From positions 1-25,510 of the forward strand of contig JAOAIA010000014.1 in assembly GCA_026414955.1 (NCBI GenBank): 25,510 nucleotides of DNA, given 5' to 3'. Below are positions 7,356 to 14,433 of the stretch, in pieces. Position 1 is the stretch's first letter; each line of letters begins with the position of its first letter. The notes beneath the pieces were generated by a model. That model was not told the origin of the DNA, did no database searches, and saw nothing but the letters and a program-made list of their open reading frames with translations. This DNA is from Candidatus Bipolaricaulota bacterium. GTDB taxonomy: Bacteria; Bipolaricaulota; Bipolaricaulia; RBG-16-55-9; DRXL01. The position numbers were made by a program, and so were the translations under genes.

Positions 7356-8045
7356 ATGGCCCAACTCGTCCTCGACATCGAAACCGTGGGATTACCCTTG
7401 GAGTCTTTCGATGAAGCCCAGCAGCAATATCTCTTAAAGCTCGCTGAACGTGAAGAAACTCCAGAACGCCAAGAGCGCAAGCGCGAAGAACTCATCGCTC
7501 AGCTCAATCTGTATCCGTTCACCGCTCAAGTCGTCGCCATCGGGATGCTCAACGTCGAGAGCCAGAGGGGTCGAGTCTACTACCAAGCTCCGACGAAGGA
7601 GTCCTGGCGCTCTGACGATAATCTCATCGAGTACGAGTCGGGCAGCGAACCAGAGATTCTCAAAAAGTTCTGGGAGGACGTGCGTCTCTATAAACAGTTC
7701 ATTAGCTTTAACGGGCGCGGCTTCGACTGCCCGTTTCTCATGCTGCGCTCAACGCTGTTGGGCATCAAGCCCACTCGAAACTTGATGCCCTCACGCTTCG
7801 ACAGCGAGCATATAGATCTGTTAGAGCAACTGACGTTCTTCGGCGCGACTCGACGGTTCAGTCTCGATTTCTACTGCAGAGCGTTCGGCATACCCAGCCC
7901 CAAGGGGCGCCTCTCCGGGCCGCAAATGAACCAACTTTTTGCTGAAGGGAAGTATCGCGAGATCGCCCAGTACTGCTTTGACGACGTGCGCGCGACCGCC
8001 GAACTCTACCGGCGCTGGCGCGAGTTTTTAAGCTTTGAAGGCTAA
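7356..8045 (+). CDS. DnaQ-like 3'-5' exonuclease (PolB-type exonuclease domain protein)
   Basis: This 229-residue stand-alone exonuclease has the DEDD fold. ExoI is VLDIETVGLP (D7, E9). ExoII is FISFNGRGFDCPFLMLRS. The C-terminal block YCFDDVRATAELYRRW carries the last acidic residue, preceding the conserved helix. The sequence resembles predicted PolB-like 3'-5' exonucleases that occur as separate proteins and are thought to act in DNA repair or RNA trimming. A charged helical insert (residues ~25-50) separates ExoI from the core. There is no Shine-Dalgarno sequence; a perfect TATAAT ends 6 nt upstream. The 3' end lies 13 nt before the preferred coaE start. Confidence 0.85.
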   Translation: MAQLVLDIETVGLPLESFDEAQQQYLLKLAEREETPERQERKREELIAQLNLYPFTAQVVAIGMLNVESQRGRVYYQAPTKESWRSDDNLIEYESGSEPEILKKFWEDVRLYKQFISFNGRGFDCPFLMLRSTLLGIKPTRNLMPSRFDSEHIDLLEQLTFFGATRRFSLDFYCRAFGIPSPKGRLSGPQMNQLFAEGKYREIAQYCFDDVRATAELYRRWREFLSFEG

Positions 8046-8058
8046 GCGAGCTACCAGA

Positions 8059-8670
8059 ATGTTGATCGTCGGTTTAGCCGGGGGCATCGCCACGGGCAAG
8101 AGCCTGATCGCTCAAGAAGCCGCCAAACTCCCCGGCGTCGCTGTTGTTGACGCCGACAAGATCGCCTGGGAGACTTACAGAAAAAATACTGAGACGTACC
8201 GAAAGCTCGTCAAGCGCTTTGGCGAAACGATTCTCGCACAAGACGGCGAAATTGACCGAAAGAAGCTGGGCGCGCTTGTCTTCGCTGATTCAGAAGCGCG
8301 GGAGTTTGTGAACGCGACGGTGCATCCGGCTGTCCAAGCAGCTCTTGAGAAGATCGCTGAGACCCATCGTGTTCAGGGCACCAAGCTCTTAGTCATCGAA
8401 GCAGCTCTTGTGCTCGAATCGCCCCACGTGCGGCGCGATTTCTTTGATTATATTATCTTAGTGAACGCCCCGCGCGAGGTGCAGATTCAAAGACTGATCG
8501 AGCGCAGCGGGCTTGCGCCCGAGGAAGCGCGTCATCGCGTTGAGTCTCAGACACCCCCAGAATTGCTTGCTCCCAAGGCTGACTTCGTGCTCGACACGTC
8601 GGGAACCGTCGAAGAGACGAGAGAGCGCGCGCGAACGCTCTTTCGGGAACTGCTTGCCCGCGCTGGGTGA
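8059..8670 (+). CDS. coaE: Dephospho-CoA kinase
   Basis: CoaE phosphorylates the 3'-OH of dephospho-CoA, the last step of coenzyme A synthesis. The P-loop GGIATGKS is at residues 8-15. DADKIAWETYR follows, then the family segments DREKLG-like IDRKKLGALVFAD, the HP of VHPAVQ, and VIEAALVLES in place of the usual PLLFE. The LID region, VQIQRLIERSGLAPEEARHRVESQ, is typical. The ATG at 8059 gives the normal N-terminus (MLIVGLAGGIA). An earlier in-frame ATG at 8035 would overlap the exonuclease gene by 11 nt and add eight basic residues. Neither has a clear ribosome binding site, so translation probably depends on coupling with the upstream gene. CoA made here feeds the 2-oxoacid oxidoreductases downstream. 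Confidence 0.93.
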   Translation: MLIVGLAGGIATGKSLIAQEAAKLPGVAVVDADKIAWETYRKNTETYRKLVKRFGETILAQDGEIDRKKLGALVFADSEAREFVNATVHPAVQAALEKIAETHRVQGTKLLVIEAALVLESPHVRRDFFDYIILVNAPREVQIQRLIERSGLAPEEARHRVESQTPPELLAPKADFVLDTSGTVEETRERARTLFRELLARAG

Positions 8671-8808
8671 TCCCCGTTACGCGCCCCTGTCCCTAGAAAA
8701 CGTTCTCGGTTCAAGCGCCGGAAGCAGACATGGCTCCTCTCTTTTGGCTTGCGAGACCCTTATACTGGAGCCATCTTCTAAACATTGGCGGAAACCTCCG
8801 ATCAGCAG

Positions 8809-8847
8809 CCCCCTGGCTCACGCACGGCCGGGGGGTCGCTCTTTTTT
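8809..8847 (+). terminator. Rho-independent terminator candidate
   Basis: Five C's plus TGGC (8809-8817) and GCCGGGGGG (8827-8835) form a 9-bp stem with one G-U pair and a 9-nt loop. Six T's follow at 8842-8847, 6 nt after the stem. It could end the tlyA-exonuclease-coaE transcripts, or a short RNA starting behind a TATACT box at 8761-8766. Confidence 0.5.
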
Positions 8848-8848
8848 G

Positions 8849-8907
8849 GCCCTCACCCCGGCCTCTCTCCCCTCGGAAGGCGAGGGGAGTCAGAAGTGAG
8901 GGCTTTT
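8849..8907. repeat. Nested GC-rich repeat, copy B, terminator-like
   Basis: Outer arms GCCCTCAC (8849-8856) and GTGAGGGC (8896-8903) enclose the inner hairpin CTCCCCTC/GAGGGGAG (8867-8889), and TTTT follows at 8904-8907. On the minus strand the sequence resembles the repeat at 404-440 and 20206-20240 (CCCCTC, loop, GAGGGGAGAGAGGCC). It may also act as a terminator. The remaining stretch up to 8993 holds only a possible TAAGAT -10 box for the next gene. Confidence 0.6.
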
Positions 8908-8993
8908 GTCCCTCAGCAGAGTGCCGGACTTCGTCACACAAGAGGGCCTTGCTCATTTCAGCTCAACCGCGCTTCCCATAAGATGAGCACGCT

Positions 8994-9605
8994 ATGGGGT
9001 ACACAAAGCGGGCACAACGCTGGAGCGTCCTGCTGCTCATCATCGGGACGACTGTGATCATGGGGCAGGCTTCGCCCCGCCCTATGCCGCCCCAGCACGC
9101 CTTGCCGCCAAGGATCGCTCTGGCCCCACATTCACTCGACTTTGGGGATGGCTCGGACTTCATCGACCCGCTGCGCTTCCCCGCTCGACCCCCGGCCGAA
9201 AGACCAGTTCCGCGTTCGAAGTTCCCAGTTCAAAGTTCAAAGACAATCGAGACTCCCGCTATTATCCCCGGGCGCGCCGTCCGGCTAGAGCCATTGGGAT
9301 CGCTCACCGTCCCCGTCTCAGGGCGCATCGAGTTCGCCGCAACTTTAGTGAACATTCAAACAAGCGACTGGCGGGTCATCGGCGAGCTGTATATCACCAA
9401 AGGGGACGGCACAACCGAAAAGCTCTTCGGCCCGCGAGCGATTCGCCTAGGACGCGCTCAAACGCTGCGCCTGCCCGTGGGCTTTACTGTTAACCCTCAA
9501 CGCTTTCCCCCTGGCCCTACCCAATTCATCGCCATCTTGAAAGATCAAGCTGGCCAGGTCATTGACCGAGCCGTGCTCACCTTCACCATCGAGCTTGGAC
9601 AGTGA
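8994..9605 (+). CDS. Secreted protein of unknown function
   Basis: The 203-residue product begins with a basic stretch and a hydrophobic segment (residues ~10-25, WSVLLLIIGTTVIMGQA) that looks like a signal peptide. A proline-rich linker (residues ~27-95) leads to a C-terminal domain of about 110 residues rich in beta-strand-like patterns (SGRIEFAATLVNIQTSDWRV, FIAILKDQAGQVIDRAVLTF), perhaps an immunoglobulin-like extracytoplasmic domain. I do not recognise a family. Part of the linker (PRSKFPVQSSK) is encoded by five heptamer repeats. TAAGAT at 8979-8984 lies 9 nt before the ATG and no Shine-Dalgarno sequence is seen, so translation may be leaderless. It converges on the next gene with 3 nt between stop codons. 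Confidence 0.65.
   Translation: MGYTKRAQRWSVLLLIIGTTVIMGQASPRPMPPQHALPPRIALAPHSLDFGDGSDFIDPLRFPARPPAERPVPRSKFPVQSSKTIETPAIIPGRAVRLEPLGSLTVPVSGRIEFAATLVNIQTSDWRVIGELYITKGDGTTEKLFGPRAIRLGRAQTLRLPVGFTVNPQRFPPGPTQFIAILKDQAGQVIDRAVLTFTIELGQ
9206..9240 (+). repeat. Heptamer tandem repeat, five units, inside a coding region
   Basis: Five units in phase: AGTTCCG, CGTTCGA, AGTTCCC, AGTTCAA, AGTTCAA. They lie in the linker of the secreted protein. As 7 is not a multiple of 3, each added unit shifts the reading frame; five units add 35 nt. The same heptamer family lies at 6321-6341 on the other strand. Confidence 0.6.
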
Positions 9606-9608
9606 CGC

Positions 9609-9914
9609 TTAGCCCTTTTGCGCAGCTTTTTCCAGCTCCGGGTCGGCTTTAGAGACCAATCCCCATGCTGCAGCTTGCTGGGACCACGGGCGCGCCCGTA
9701 CCCCTTCGACCGGGCTGCACGTCGTAGAAAGCCCGCACAACGGCGATGCCTCCATCTCATAGTGTAAGACGTGCTTGAGCGCCCGCTCCAAGCGCCTCTT
9801 CAATTCCGGCGTCGCCGGCCCATACTGCCGCTCGATCTCTTCGAGAGCTGCTTCGGTCAAGCGCTGCAAGAAAAGCTCGATCCCGATTCCGTCACGCAAC
9901 CGAAAGCCCGCCAT
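9609..9914 (-). CDS. Small hypothetical protein
   Basis: A 101-residue protein that I do not recognise. The start MAGFRLRDGIG is chosen because AAAGGAGG lies 6 nt upstream of its ATG at 9914; a longer frame to 9992 would run across the promoter. The central part (residues ~14-55) is predicted helical (FLQRLTEAALEEIERQYG, ELKRRLERALKHVLHYEMEA). The C-terminal third has two cysteines (PLCGLSTTCSP) and a charged tail. There is no signal peptide or membrane segment. It converges with the secreted-protein gene and diverges from the porG operon. Confidence 0.6.
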   Translation of the reverse strand: MAGFRLRDGIGIELFLQRLTEAALEEIERQYGPATPELKRRLERALKHVLHYEMEASPLCGLSTTCSPVEGVRARPWSQQAAAWGLVSKADPELEKAAQKG

Positions 9915-9944
9915 CGTCGCCTCCTTTCTCTGCTCTCGGTAGCT

Positions 9945-9973
9945 ACTGTAGCGGCGCTGGTGAGGAGCAACAA
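9945..9973 (-). promoter_or_regulatory. Promoter of the small hypothetical gene
   Basis: On the minus strand: TTGTTG (9968-9973), a 17-bp spacer and TACAGT (9945-9950). The predicted start near 9938 gives a leader of about 24 nt that contains the AAAGGAGG ribosome binding site. Confidence 0.5.
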
Positions 9974-10058
9974 TGGCGCGCGTCATATTCACATCTGCTT
10001 CAGATCATATATTCCCCCGTAATGTGACGAAGAGCAGTTTTTCGGCTGGCTGAGATCA

Positions 10059-10088
10059 TTGAGTCTCTCGACTGAGCGATGCTAGGAT
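10059..10088 (+). promoter_or_regulatory. Promoter of the por-ior operon
   Basis: TTGAGT (10059-10064), an 18-bp spacer and TAGGAT (10083-10088) preceded by TGC (an extended -10). The expected start near 10095 lies upstream of GGGAG (10098-10102), the ribosome binding site of the ATG at 10111. The stretch 9974-10058 shows nothing else clear. Confidence 0.55.
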
Positions 10089-10110
10089 GGATGCGACGGG
10101 AGTGATCGCA

Positions 10111-10689
10111 ATGATCGAAGTGCGGTTTCACGGACGGGGCGGGCAGGGCGCGGTTGTCGCCTCCGAAATTCTTGCGACAGCCCTCTTCAAAGAGGGCAAA
10201 TTTGTCCAAGCATTCCCGGCGTTCGGCGTGGAGCGGCGCGGCGCACCGGTGATGGCCTTCTTGCGCTTCGATTCGGTTCCCATCCGACGACGCTGCCAGA
10301 TCTACGAGCCGGATCACGTCGTCGTCCTCGACCCGACCCTGCTCTTAGCCGTGGACGTCACCGCAGGGCTGAAGCCCGATGGCACTATTCTCATCAACAG
10401 CGACTCTCCCCCGGAGAACTTTGCGGCGTTGCAGAAATTCTTGGTCGCCACCGTGCCCGCCGGGGAGATCGCCGTCGCCCATAATCTGGGGACGCGCACC
10501 AACCCCATCGTGAATACGGCGATCTTGGGAGCGTTTGCGCGGCTGACGGGGTTTGTCAGTCTGGAGACACTGCTCGACGCCATCGCTGAAAAGATCCCGG
10601 AGCGCCAGCGCGAGCGCAACCAAGCGGCTGCTCGCGCGGCGTATGAGCGCGTCCAAATCGCGAAGGTTTTTGAAGGGAGCAGACTATGA
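10111..10689 (+). CDS. porG: Pyruvate/2-oxoacid:ferredoxin oxidoreductase, gamma subunit
   Basis: The gamma chain belongs to the POR catalytic core that converts pyruvate and CoA to acetyl-CoA and CO2 while reducing ferredoxin. The 192-residue product opens with the family motif IEVRFHGRGGQGAVVASEIL. It continues with AFPAFGVERRGAPVMAFLRF, then PDHVVVLDP and the N(P/T)xxxTAILGAFARLTG segment. The ATG at 10111 is preferred because GGGAG lies 8 nt upstream and the product starts with the usual MIEVRFHGRGGQG. The ATG at 10087 overlaps the predicted -10 box. It is the first gene of the six-gene operon and overlaps the next by 4 nt. Another 2-oxoacid is possible as substrate. Confidence 0.92.
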   Translation: MIEVRFHGRGGQGAVVASEILATALFKEGKFVQAFPAFGVERRGAPVMAFLRFDSVPIRRRCQIYEPDHVVVLDPTLLLAVDVTAGLKPDGTILINSDSPPENFAALQKFLVATVPAGEIAVAHNLGTRTNPIVNTAILGAFARLTGFVSLETLLDAIAEKIPERQRERNQAAARAAYERVQIAKVFEGSRL

Positions 10690-12377
10690 GAAAGCCCATC
10701 GTCTTCACAAGCGAACATGAGATGCCGCCGATGGCCGTCTCGCTCGCCGACATGGGACATAACCGAACGGGAGGCTGGCGCTATCTGCGCCCGATCTATA
10801 GCGAAAAGCTCGCGCCGTGCAAGAGCGCCTGCCCCGTGGGCAACGACATCCCCAGAATTCTCTCTTTGGTCTCAGAAGGGCACTATGAAGACGCCTGGCG
10901 GCTCTTCCGCGAGACGTCGCCCTTGCCGGGGGTCTGCGGGAGAGTCTGCTATCACCCCTGCGAGAGCTTTTGCAACCGAAAGAATTTTGATGAGGCGCTC
11001 TCGATTGCTTCTATCGAGCGTTTTGTCGCCGATGCGTGCTTTGGCCTCGAAGACAGAATTTCAGAGCGCCCGAGACGATCAGAGAAGATCGCGATTGTTG
11101 GCTCTGGGCCGGCAGGGCTGACATGTGCGTATTTCTTGGCCAAAGACGGCTACGCCGTGACGGTCTTCGAGGCTGCCAGCCAGCCCGGCGGGATGCTCCG
11201 CTTAGGGATTCCGTCATATCGCCTGCCTAGAGAAGTCTTAGATCGCGAGATCGAGCTGATCGCCCGCTGGGGGGTTGAGTTTCGCACCAACATCAGAGTT
11301 GGGCAAGAGATAGATATCGAGAAGCTCTGGGAGCAGCATGATGCCGTCTTCATTGCTACTGGGGCACACCGCGGTCGCGCGCTCAACATCCCCGGCGAAG
11401 AGTTTGCTCTTCAAGGGCTGGAGTTTCTCAAAGCCGTCAACCTCTCCCCCAACCCCTCCCCAACTCGCAGGGGAGAAGGAAGCCAGGGGGTTAGGTTGGG
11501 CAAGAAAGTCTTAGTTATCGGCGGGGGCAACACCGCGATGGACTGCGCGCGCACCGCGCTGAGACTGGGCGCTCAGCCCATTGTCGTCTACCGGCGCACC
11601 CGCGAGGAGATGCCGGCTATCACTGAAGAGATCGAAGAAGCCGAGCACGAAGGGGTGCAGTTTGAGTTCCTCGCCGCTCCCGTAGCTATTCACAAGCTGA
11701 ACGACAAGCTCGAGGTGCAGTGTATCCGGATGAAGCTCGGCGAACCGGATAAGAGCGGGCGGCGGCGCCCCGTTCCCATCCCCGGGTCGGATTTCATCCT
11801 GCGCGCCGATTCCGTGCTCAAAGCCGTAGGGGAAGAGCCGGACCTCTCGTTCATCTCCGAGAGCCTTGAGACGAGCGAAGGCATCGTCATGGATCGCTCG
11901 CACGAGCTTCTGGAGCGCGCCGGGGTCTTCATCGGCGGCGATGCCCAAACTGGCCCCAGCACCGTCGCCCAAGCGATGCGCTCCGGCAAAGAGACGGCTC
12001 AAGCTATCATGCGATTCCTGCGCGGCGAACGCACGCCAAAGCCGAAGAAACTCGAAGAAGCGTTGCGCGTCAACTTCGCCTACTTTGCGCATATGCCCAG
12101 GGTCCCCACGCCCCAACTCCCAGTCTCGGAGAGAATCGCGAACTTCGCCGAGACCAAGCGCGCTCTCTCACCGGAGCAAGCGCGCGCCGAAGCAACTCGC
12201 TGCTTCTCCTGCGGGGTGTGCAACAATTGTGATAATTGCTGGGTCTTCTGCCCCGACGTGGCGATCACGCGCATGAATGGCACCTACGAGGTAAACTACG
12301 ACTTCTGCAAAGGCTGTGGCGTCTGCGTTGAAGAGTGTCCGCGCAGCGTCATCTCACTGGTCGAGGAGGAGCTATGA
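10686..12377 (+). CDS. GltD-like NAD(P)H:FAD oxidoreductase fused to POR delta ferredoxin subunit
   Basis: A 563-residue fusion. Residues ~1-30 resemble the N-terminus of POR delta (MGHNRTGGWRYLRPI). Residues ~35-110 are the helical Fe-S domain of glutamate-synthase-small-subunit-like proteins (CKSACPVGNDIP, GVCGRVCYHPCESFC). An FAD site follows (AIVGSGPAGLTCAYFLA, near 135), then an NAD(P) site (VLVIGGGNTAMDCAR, near 275). The C-terminus (~505-558) carries ferredoxin motifs CFSCGVCNNCDNCWVFCP and CKGCGVCVEECP. It should pass electrons between NAD(P)H/FAD and the POR clusters. A GC-rich palindromic repeat (11440-11495) is inserted in frame just before the NAD(P) site and encodes a SPNPSPTRRGEG loop that the paralogous module in the ior fusion lacks. 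AAGGGAG lies 6 nt before the ATG. Confidence 0.9.
   Translation: MRKPIVFTSEHEMPPMAVSLADMGHNRTGGWRYLRPIYSEKLAPCKSACPVGNDIPRILSLVSEGHYEDAWRLFRETSPLPGVCGRVCYHPCESFCNRKNFDEALSIASIERFVADACFGLEDRISERPRRSEKIAIVGSGPAGLTCAYFLAKDGYAVTVFEAASQPGGMLRLGIPSYRLPREVLDREIELIARWGVEFRTNIRVGQEIDIEKLWEQHDAVFIATGAHRGRALNIPGEEFALQGLEFLKAVNLSPNPSPTRRGEGSQGVRLGKKVLVIGGGNTAMDCARTALRLGAQPIVVYRRTREEMPAITEEIEEAEHEGVQFEFLAAPVAIHKLNDKLEVQCIRMKLGEPDKSGRRRPVPIPGSDFILRADSVLKAVGEEPDLSFISESLETSEGIVMDRSHELLERAGVFIGGDAQTGPSTVAQAMRSGKETAQAIMRFLRGERTPKPKKLEEALRVNFAYFAHMPRVPTPQLPVSERIANFAETKRALSPEQARAEATRCFSCGVCNNCDNCWVFCPDVAITRMNGTYEVNYDFCKGCGVCVEECPRSVISLVEEEL
11440..11495 (+). repeat. GC-rich palindromic repeat, copy C, inside the gltD-porD gene
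   Basis: C-rich CCTCTCCCCCAACCCCTCCCC-type sequence, the loop AACTCGCA, and GGGGAG followed by a GGGGG-rich segment. It belongs to the same family as 404-440, 8849-8907 and 20206-20240. It is read through in frame and adds about 12 residues compared with the equivalent position of the paralogous GltD module near 16830-16855, where the loop is short (NRGQDIKVG). Confidence 0.65.
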
Positions 12378-13546
12378 CGCCCACGCTCACCGGAACGAAG
12401 AAAGTCGTGACAGGCAATCACGCGGTTTCTTACGGCGCGATGCTCGCGCGCGTCCAAGTCATCTCAGCGTACCCCATCACCCCGCAGACGCAAGTCGTCG
12501 AGCTGTTGAGCGAGTTCTGCGCCAATGGGACGCTGCGCGCCAAATTTATCAAGGTCGAATCGGAGCACTCGGCGATGGCCGCGCTCATCGGTGCGGCGAA
12601 CGCCGGAGCGCGCACATTTACAGCCACGAGTGCCCACGGCTTGGCGCTCATGCACGAGATGCTCCACTGGGCCGCCGGAGCGCGACTGCCCATCGTCATG
12701 GCCGATATCAACCGAGCGATGGGGCCGCCCTGGTCCGTCTGGACCGACCAGAACGATAGTCTCTCGCAGCGCGACACCGGCTGGATGCAGGTCTACTGCG
12801 AGAGCAACCAAGAGGTCTTGGATACCGTGATCCACGCGTACAAGGTCGCCGAAAGAGTTCTGATGCCCGCGATGCTCGTGCTGGACGCGTTCGTGCTCTC
12901 GCACACGGCTGAGCAGATCGAAATCCCCGATCAAGCGTTAGTAGATCAGTATCTGCCGCCGTATCAGCCCATCTATAAATTAGACGTGAACGACCCGCAC
13001 TCGTTTGGGGCGCTCGCGCCGCCCGATGTCTATATGGAATTGCGCTACAAGATGCACACAGCGATGGAAGATTCTTTAGCCGAGTGGGCGCGAGCTGACG
13101 AAGAGTACTATGGACTCTTTGGGCGACGCTACGGGCTGATCGAACCCTATCGCACTGACGACGCTACATTGATTCTCGTGACATCAGGGACGGTCACGAG
13201 CACCGCCCGCGAAGTGATTGACGAGCTGCGCGCGGAGGGCCATCGCGTCGGGCTGCTCAAGATTCGAGTATTCAGACCATTCCCGGCTCAGCTCGTTCGG
13301 GAGGCTTTAGCAAACGCTCAGAAGGTCGCGGTCATAGACAGAAATATCAGTTTCGGCATGGGCGGGATCTTTGCCCAAGAGATCAAGTCCACACTCTATA
13401 ACGCCCCAGATCGCCCGCCGATCTTCGGGTTTGTCGCAGGCTTAGGCGGGCGCGACATCACCCCGAAAGTTATCAAAGAGATCATCGAATATACCGAGAG
13501 CCACGATGAGCCTGAAGACTTGATCTGGGTGGGGGTGAAGCGATGA
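12374..13546 (+). CDS. porA: Pyruvate/2-oxoacid:ferredoxin oxidoreductase, alpha subunit
   Basis: PorA provides the pyrimidine-binding side of the thiamine pyrophosphate active site. The 390-residue protein shows VVTGNHAVSYGAMLARVQVI, the signature SAYPITPQTQVVELLSEF, then VESEHSAMAALIGAANAGARTFTATSAHGLALMHE and the domain II start LILVTSGTVTSTAREVID. NRAMGPPWSVWTDQNDSL is the usual conserved block. The ATG at 12374 has GAGGAGG 4 nt upstream and overlaps the preceding stop codon in an ATGA junction; an earlier in-frame ATG at 12335 lies inside the upstream ferredoxin domain and is rejected. Pyruvate is the most likely substrate, but 2-oxoisovalerate enzymes look alike. Confidence 0.95.
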   Translation: MTPTLTGTKKVVTGNHAVSYGAMLARVQVISAYPITPQTQVVELLSEFCANGTLRAKFIKVESEHSAMAALIGAANAGARTFTATSAHGLALMHEMLHWAAGARLPIVMADINRAMGPPWSVWTDQNDSLSQRDTGWMQVYCESNQEVLDTVIHAYKVAERVLMPAMLVLDAFVLSHTAEQIEIPDQALVDQYLPPYQPIYKLDVNDPHSFGALAPPDVYMELRYKMHTAMEDSLAEWARADEEYYGLFGRRYGLIEPYRTDDATLILVTSGTVTSTAREVIDELRAEGHRVGLLKIRVFRPFPAQLVREALANAQKVAVIDRNISFGMGGIFAQEIKSTLYNAPDRPPIFGFVAGLGGRDITPKVIKEIIEYTESHDEPEDLIWVGVKR

Positions 13547-14433
13547 GAAATTTTACGCTGCCGTCTGAAGAGCTGATGGGATCGGGGCACTTGGGGTGCC
13601 AAGGGTGCGGCGGCGCTCTGGCGATGCGCTACGCGCTCAAAGCCGCAGGAGAGAATACGATCGTCGTCATCCCTGCGTGCTGCTGGACAATCATCGCTGG
13701 GCCGTTCCCCTATTCGTCTCTCAAAGTCCCGGTGCTGCACACGGCGTTCGAGACCGCAGCCGTAGCGGCTGCGGGGGTGCGCGCCGCTCTCGATATTCAG
13801 GGCAATACCGAGACGACGGTCTTAGCCTGGGCCGGCGACGGCGGCACGTTCGATATCGGGCTGCAGGCGCTCTCCGGAGCTGCTGAGCGCAACGAGAATA
13901 TCATCTATATCTGCTACGACAACGAAGCGTACATGAACACGGGCATCCAGCGCAGCGGCGCCACCCCGTACTTAGCGTGGACGACGACCACCCCGGAGAA
14001 GACCCCAAAGACCGAACCCAAGAAAGACATCATGGCGATCATGGTCGCCCATCGCATTCCGTACGCGGCGACAGCGACGATTGCGTACCCTGATGACTTC
14101 ATTCGCAAGGTCCAGAAGGCGAAGAGCATCTACGGCACGAAGTTTTTGCACGTGCTGGCGCCGTGCCCGCCGGGGTGGAAAGCCCCCTCGGAATTAGCTA
14201 TCACGCTCTCACGCCTGGCCGTGCAGACACGGGTCTTCCCGCTCTATGAGGTCGAAGACGGCGAGCGCTACATCCTCAACAGACCCAAGGAAGAGACGGC
14301 GCTCCCGGTGAGCGAATATCTCAAACTCCAAGGGCGATTTAGTCATCTGACAGAGCAGGAGATTCAGGAGATCCAAAAGATCATAGATACGCGATGGCAG
14401 AGACTCCTGCGCCTAGTGAGCGAGTCGTCTTGA
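13543..14433 (+). CDS. porB: Pyruvate/2-oxoacid:ferredoxin oxidoreductase, beta subunit
   Basis: PorB binds the diphosphate half of thiamine pyrophosphate and a proximal 4Fe-4S cluster. The 296-residue product has the cluster ligands HLGCQGCGGALAMRYAL near the N-terminus and CPPGW near residue 213. The TPP/Mg motif is AGDGGTFDIGLQALSGAAERNENIIYICYDNEAYMNTG, a textbook GDG-to-N motif. ACCWTIIAGPFPYS is the usual substrate-side block. It overlaps porA by an ATGA junction, with a G-rich stretch just upstream for the ribosome. The C-terminus overlaps the next reading frame by 40 nt if the ATG at 14394 is used. Confidence 0.95.
   Translation: MRNFTLPSEELMGSGHLGCQGCGGALAMRYALKAAGENTIVVIPACCWTIIAGPFPYSSLKVPVLHTAFETAAVAAAGVRAALDIQGNTETTVLAWAGDGGTFDIGLQALSGAAERNENIIYICYDNEAYMNTGIQRSGATPYLAWTTTTPEKTPKTEPKKDIMAIMVAHRIPYAATATIAYPDDFIRKVQKAKSIYGTKFLHVLAPCPPGWKAPSELAITLSRLAVQTRVFPLYEVEDGERYILNRPKEETALPVSEYLKLQGRFSHLTEQEIQEIQKIIDTRWQRLLRLVSESS

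Noticed and set aside
8780..8850. Bacterial SRP (4.5S) RNA
   Set aside because: GGCGGAAACCTCC and CAGCAGCC look vaguely similar, but the conserved GGAAGGAAGCAGCC-type tetraloop core is absent.
11511..12116. 201-residue minus-strand reading frame inside the GltD-PorD gene
   Set aside because: Shadow of a conserved flavoprotein region; low-complexity, Arg/Gly/Ala-rich product without recognisable motifs.
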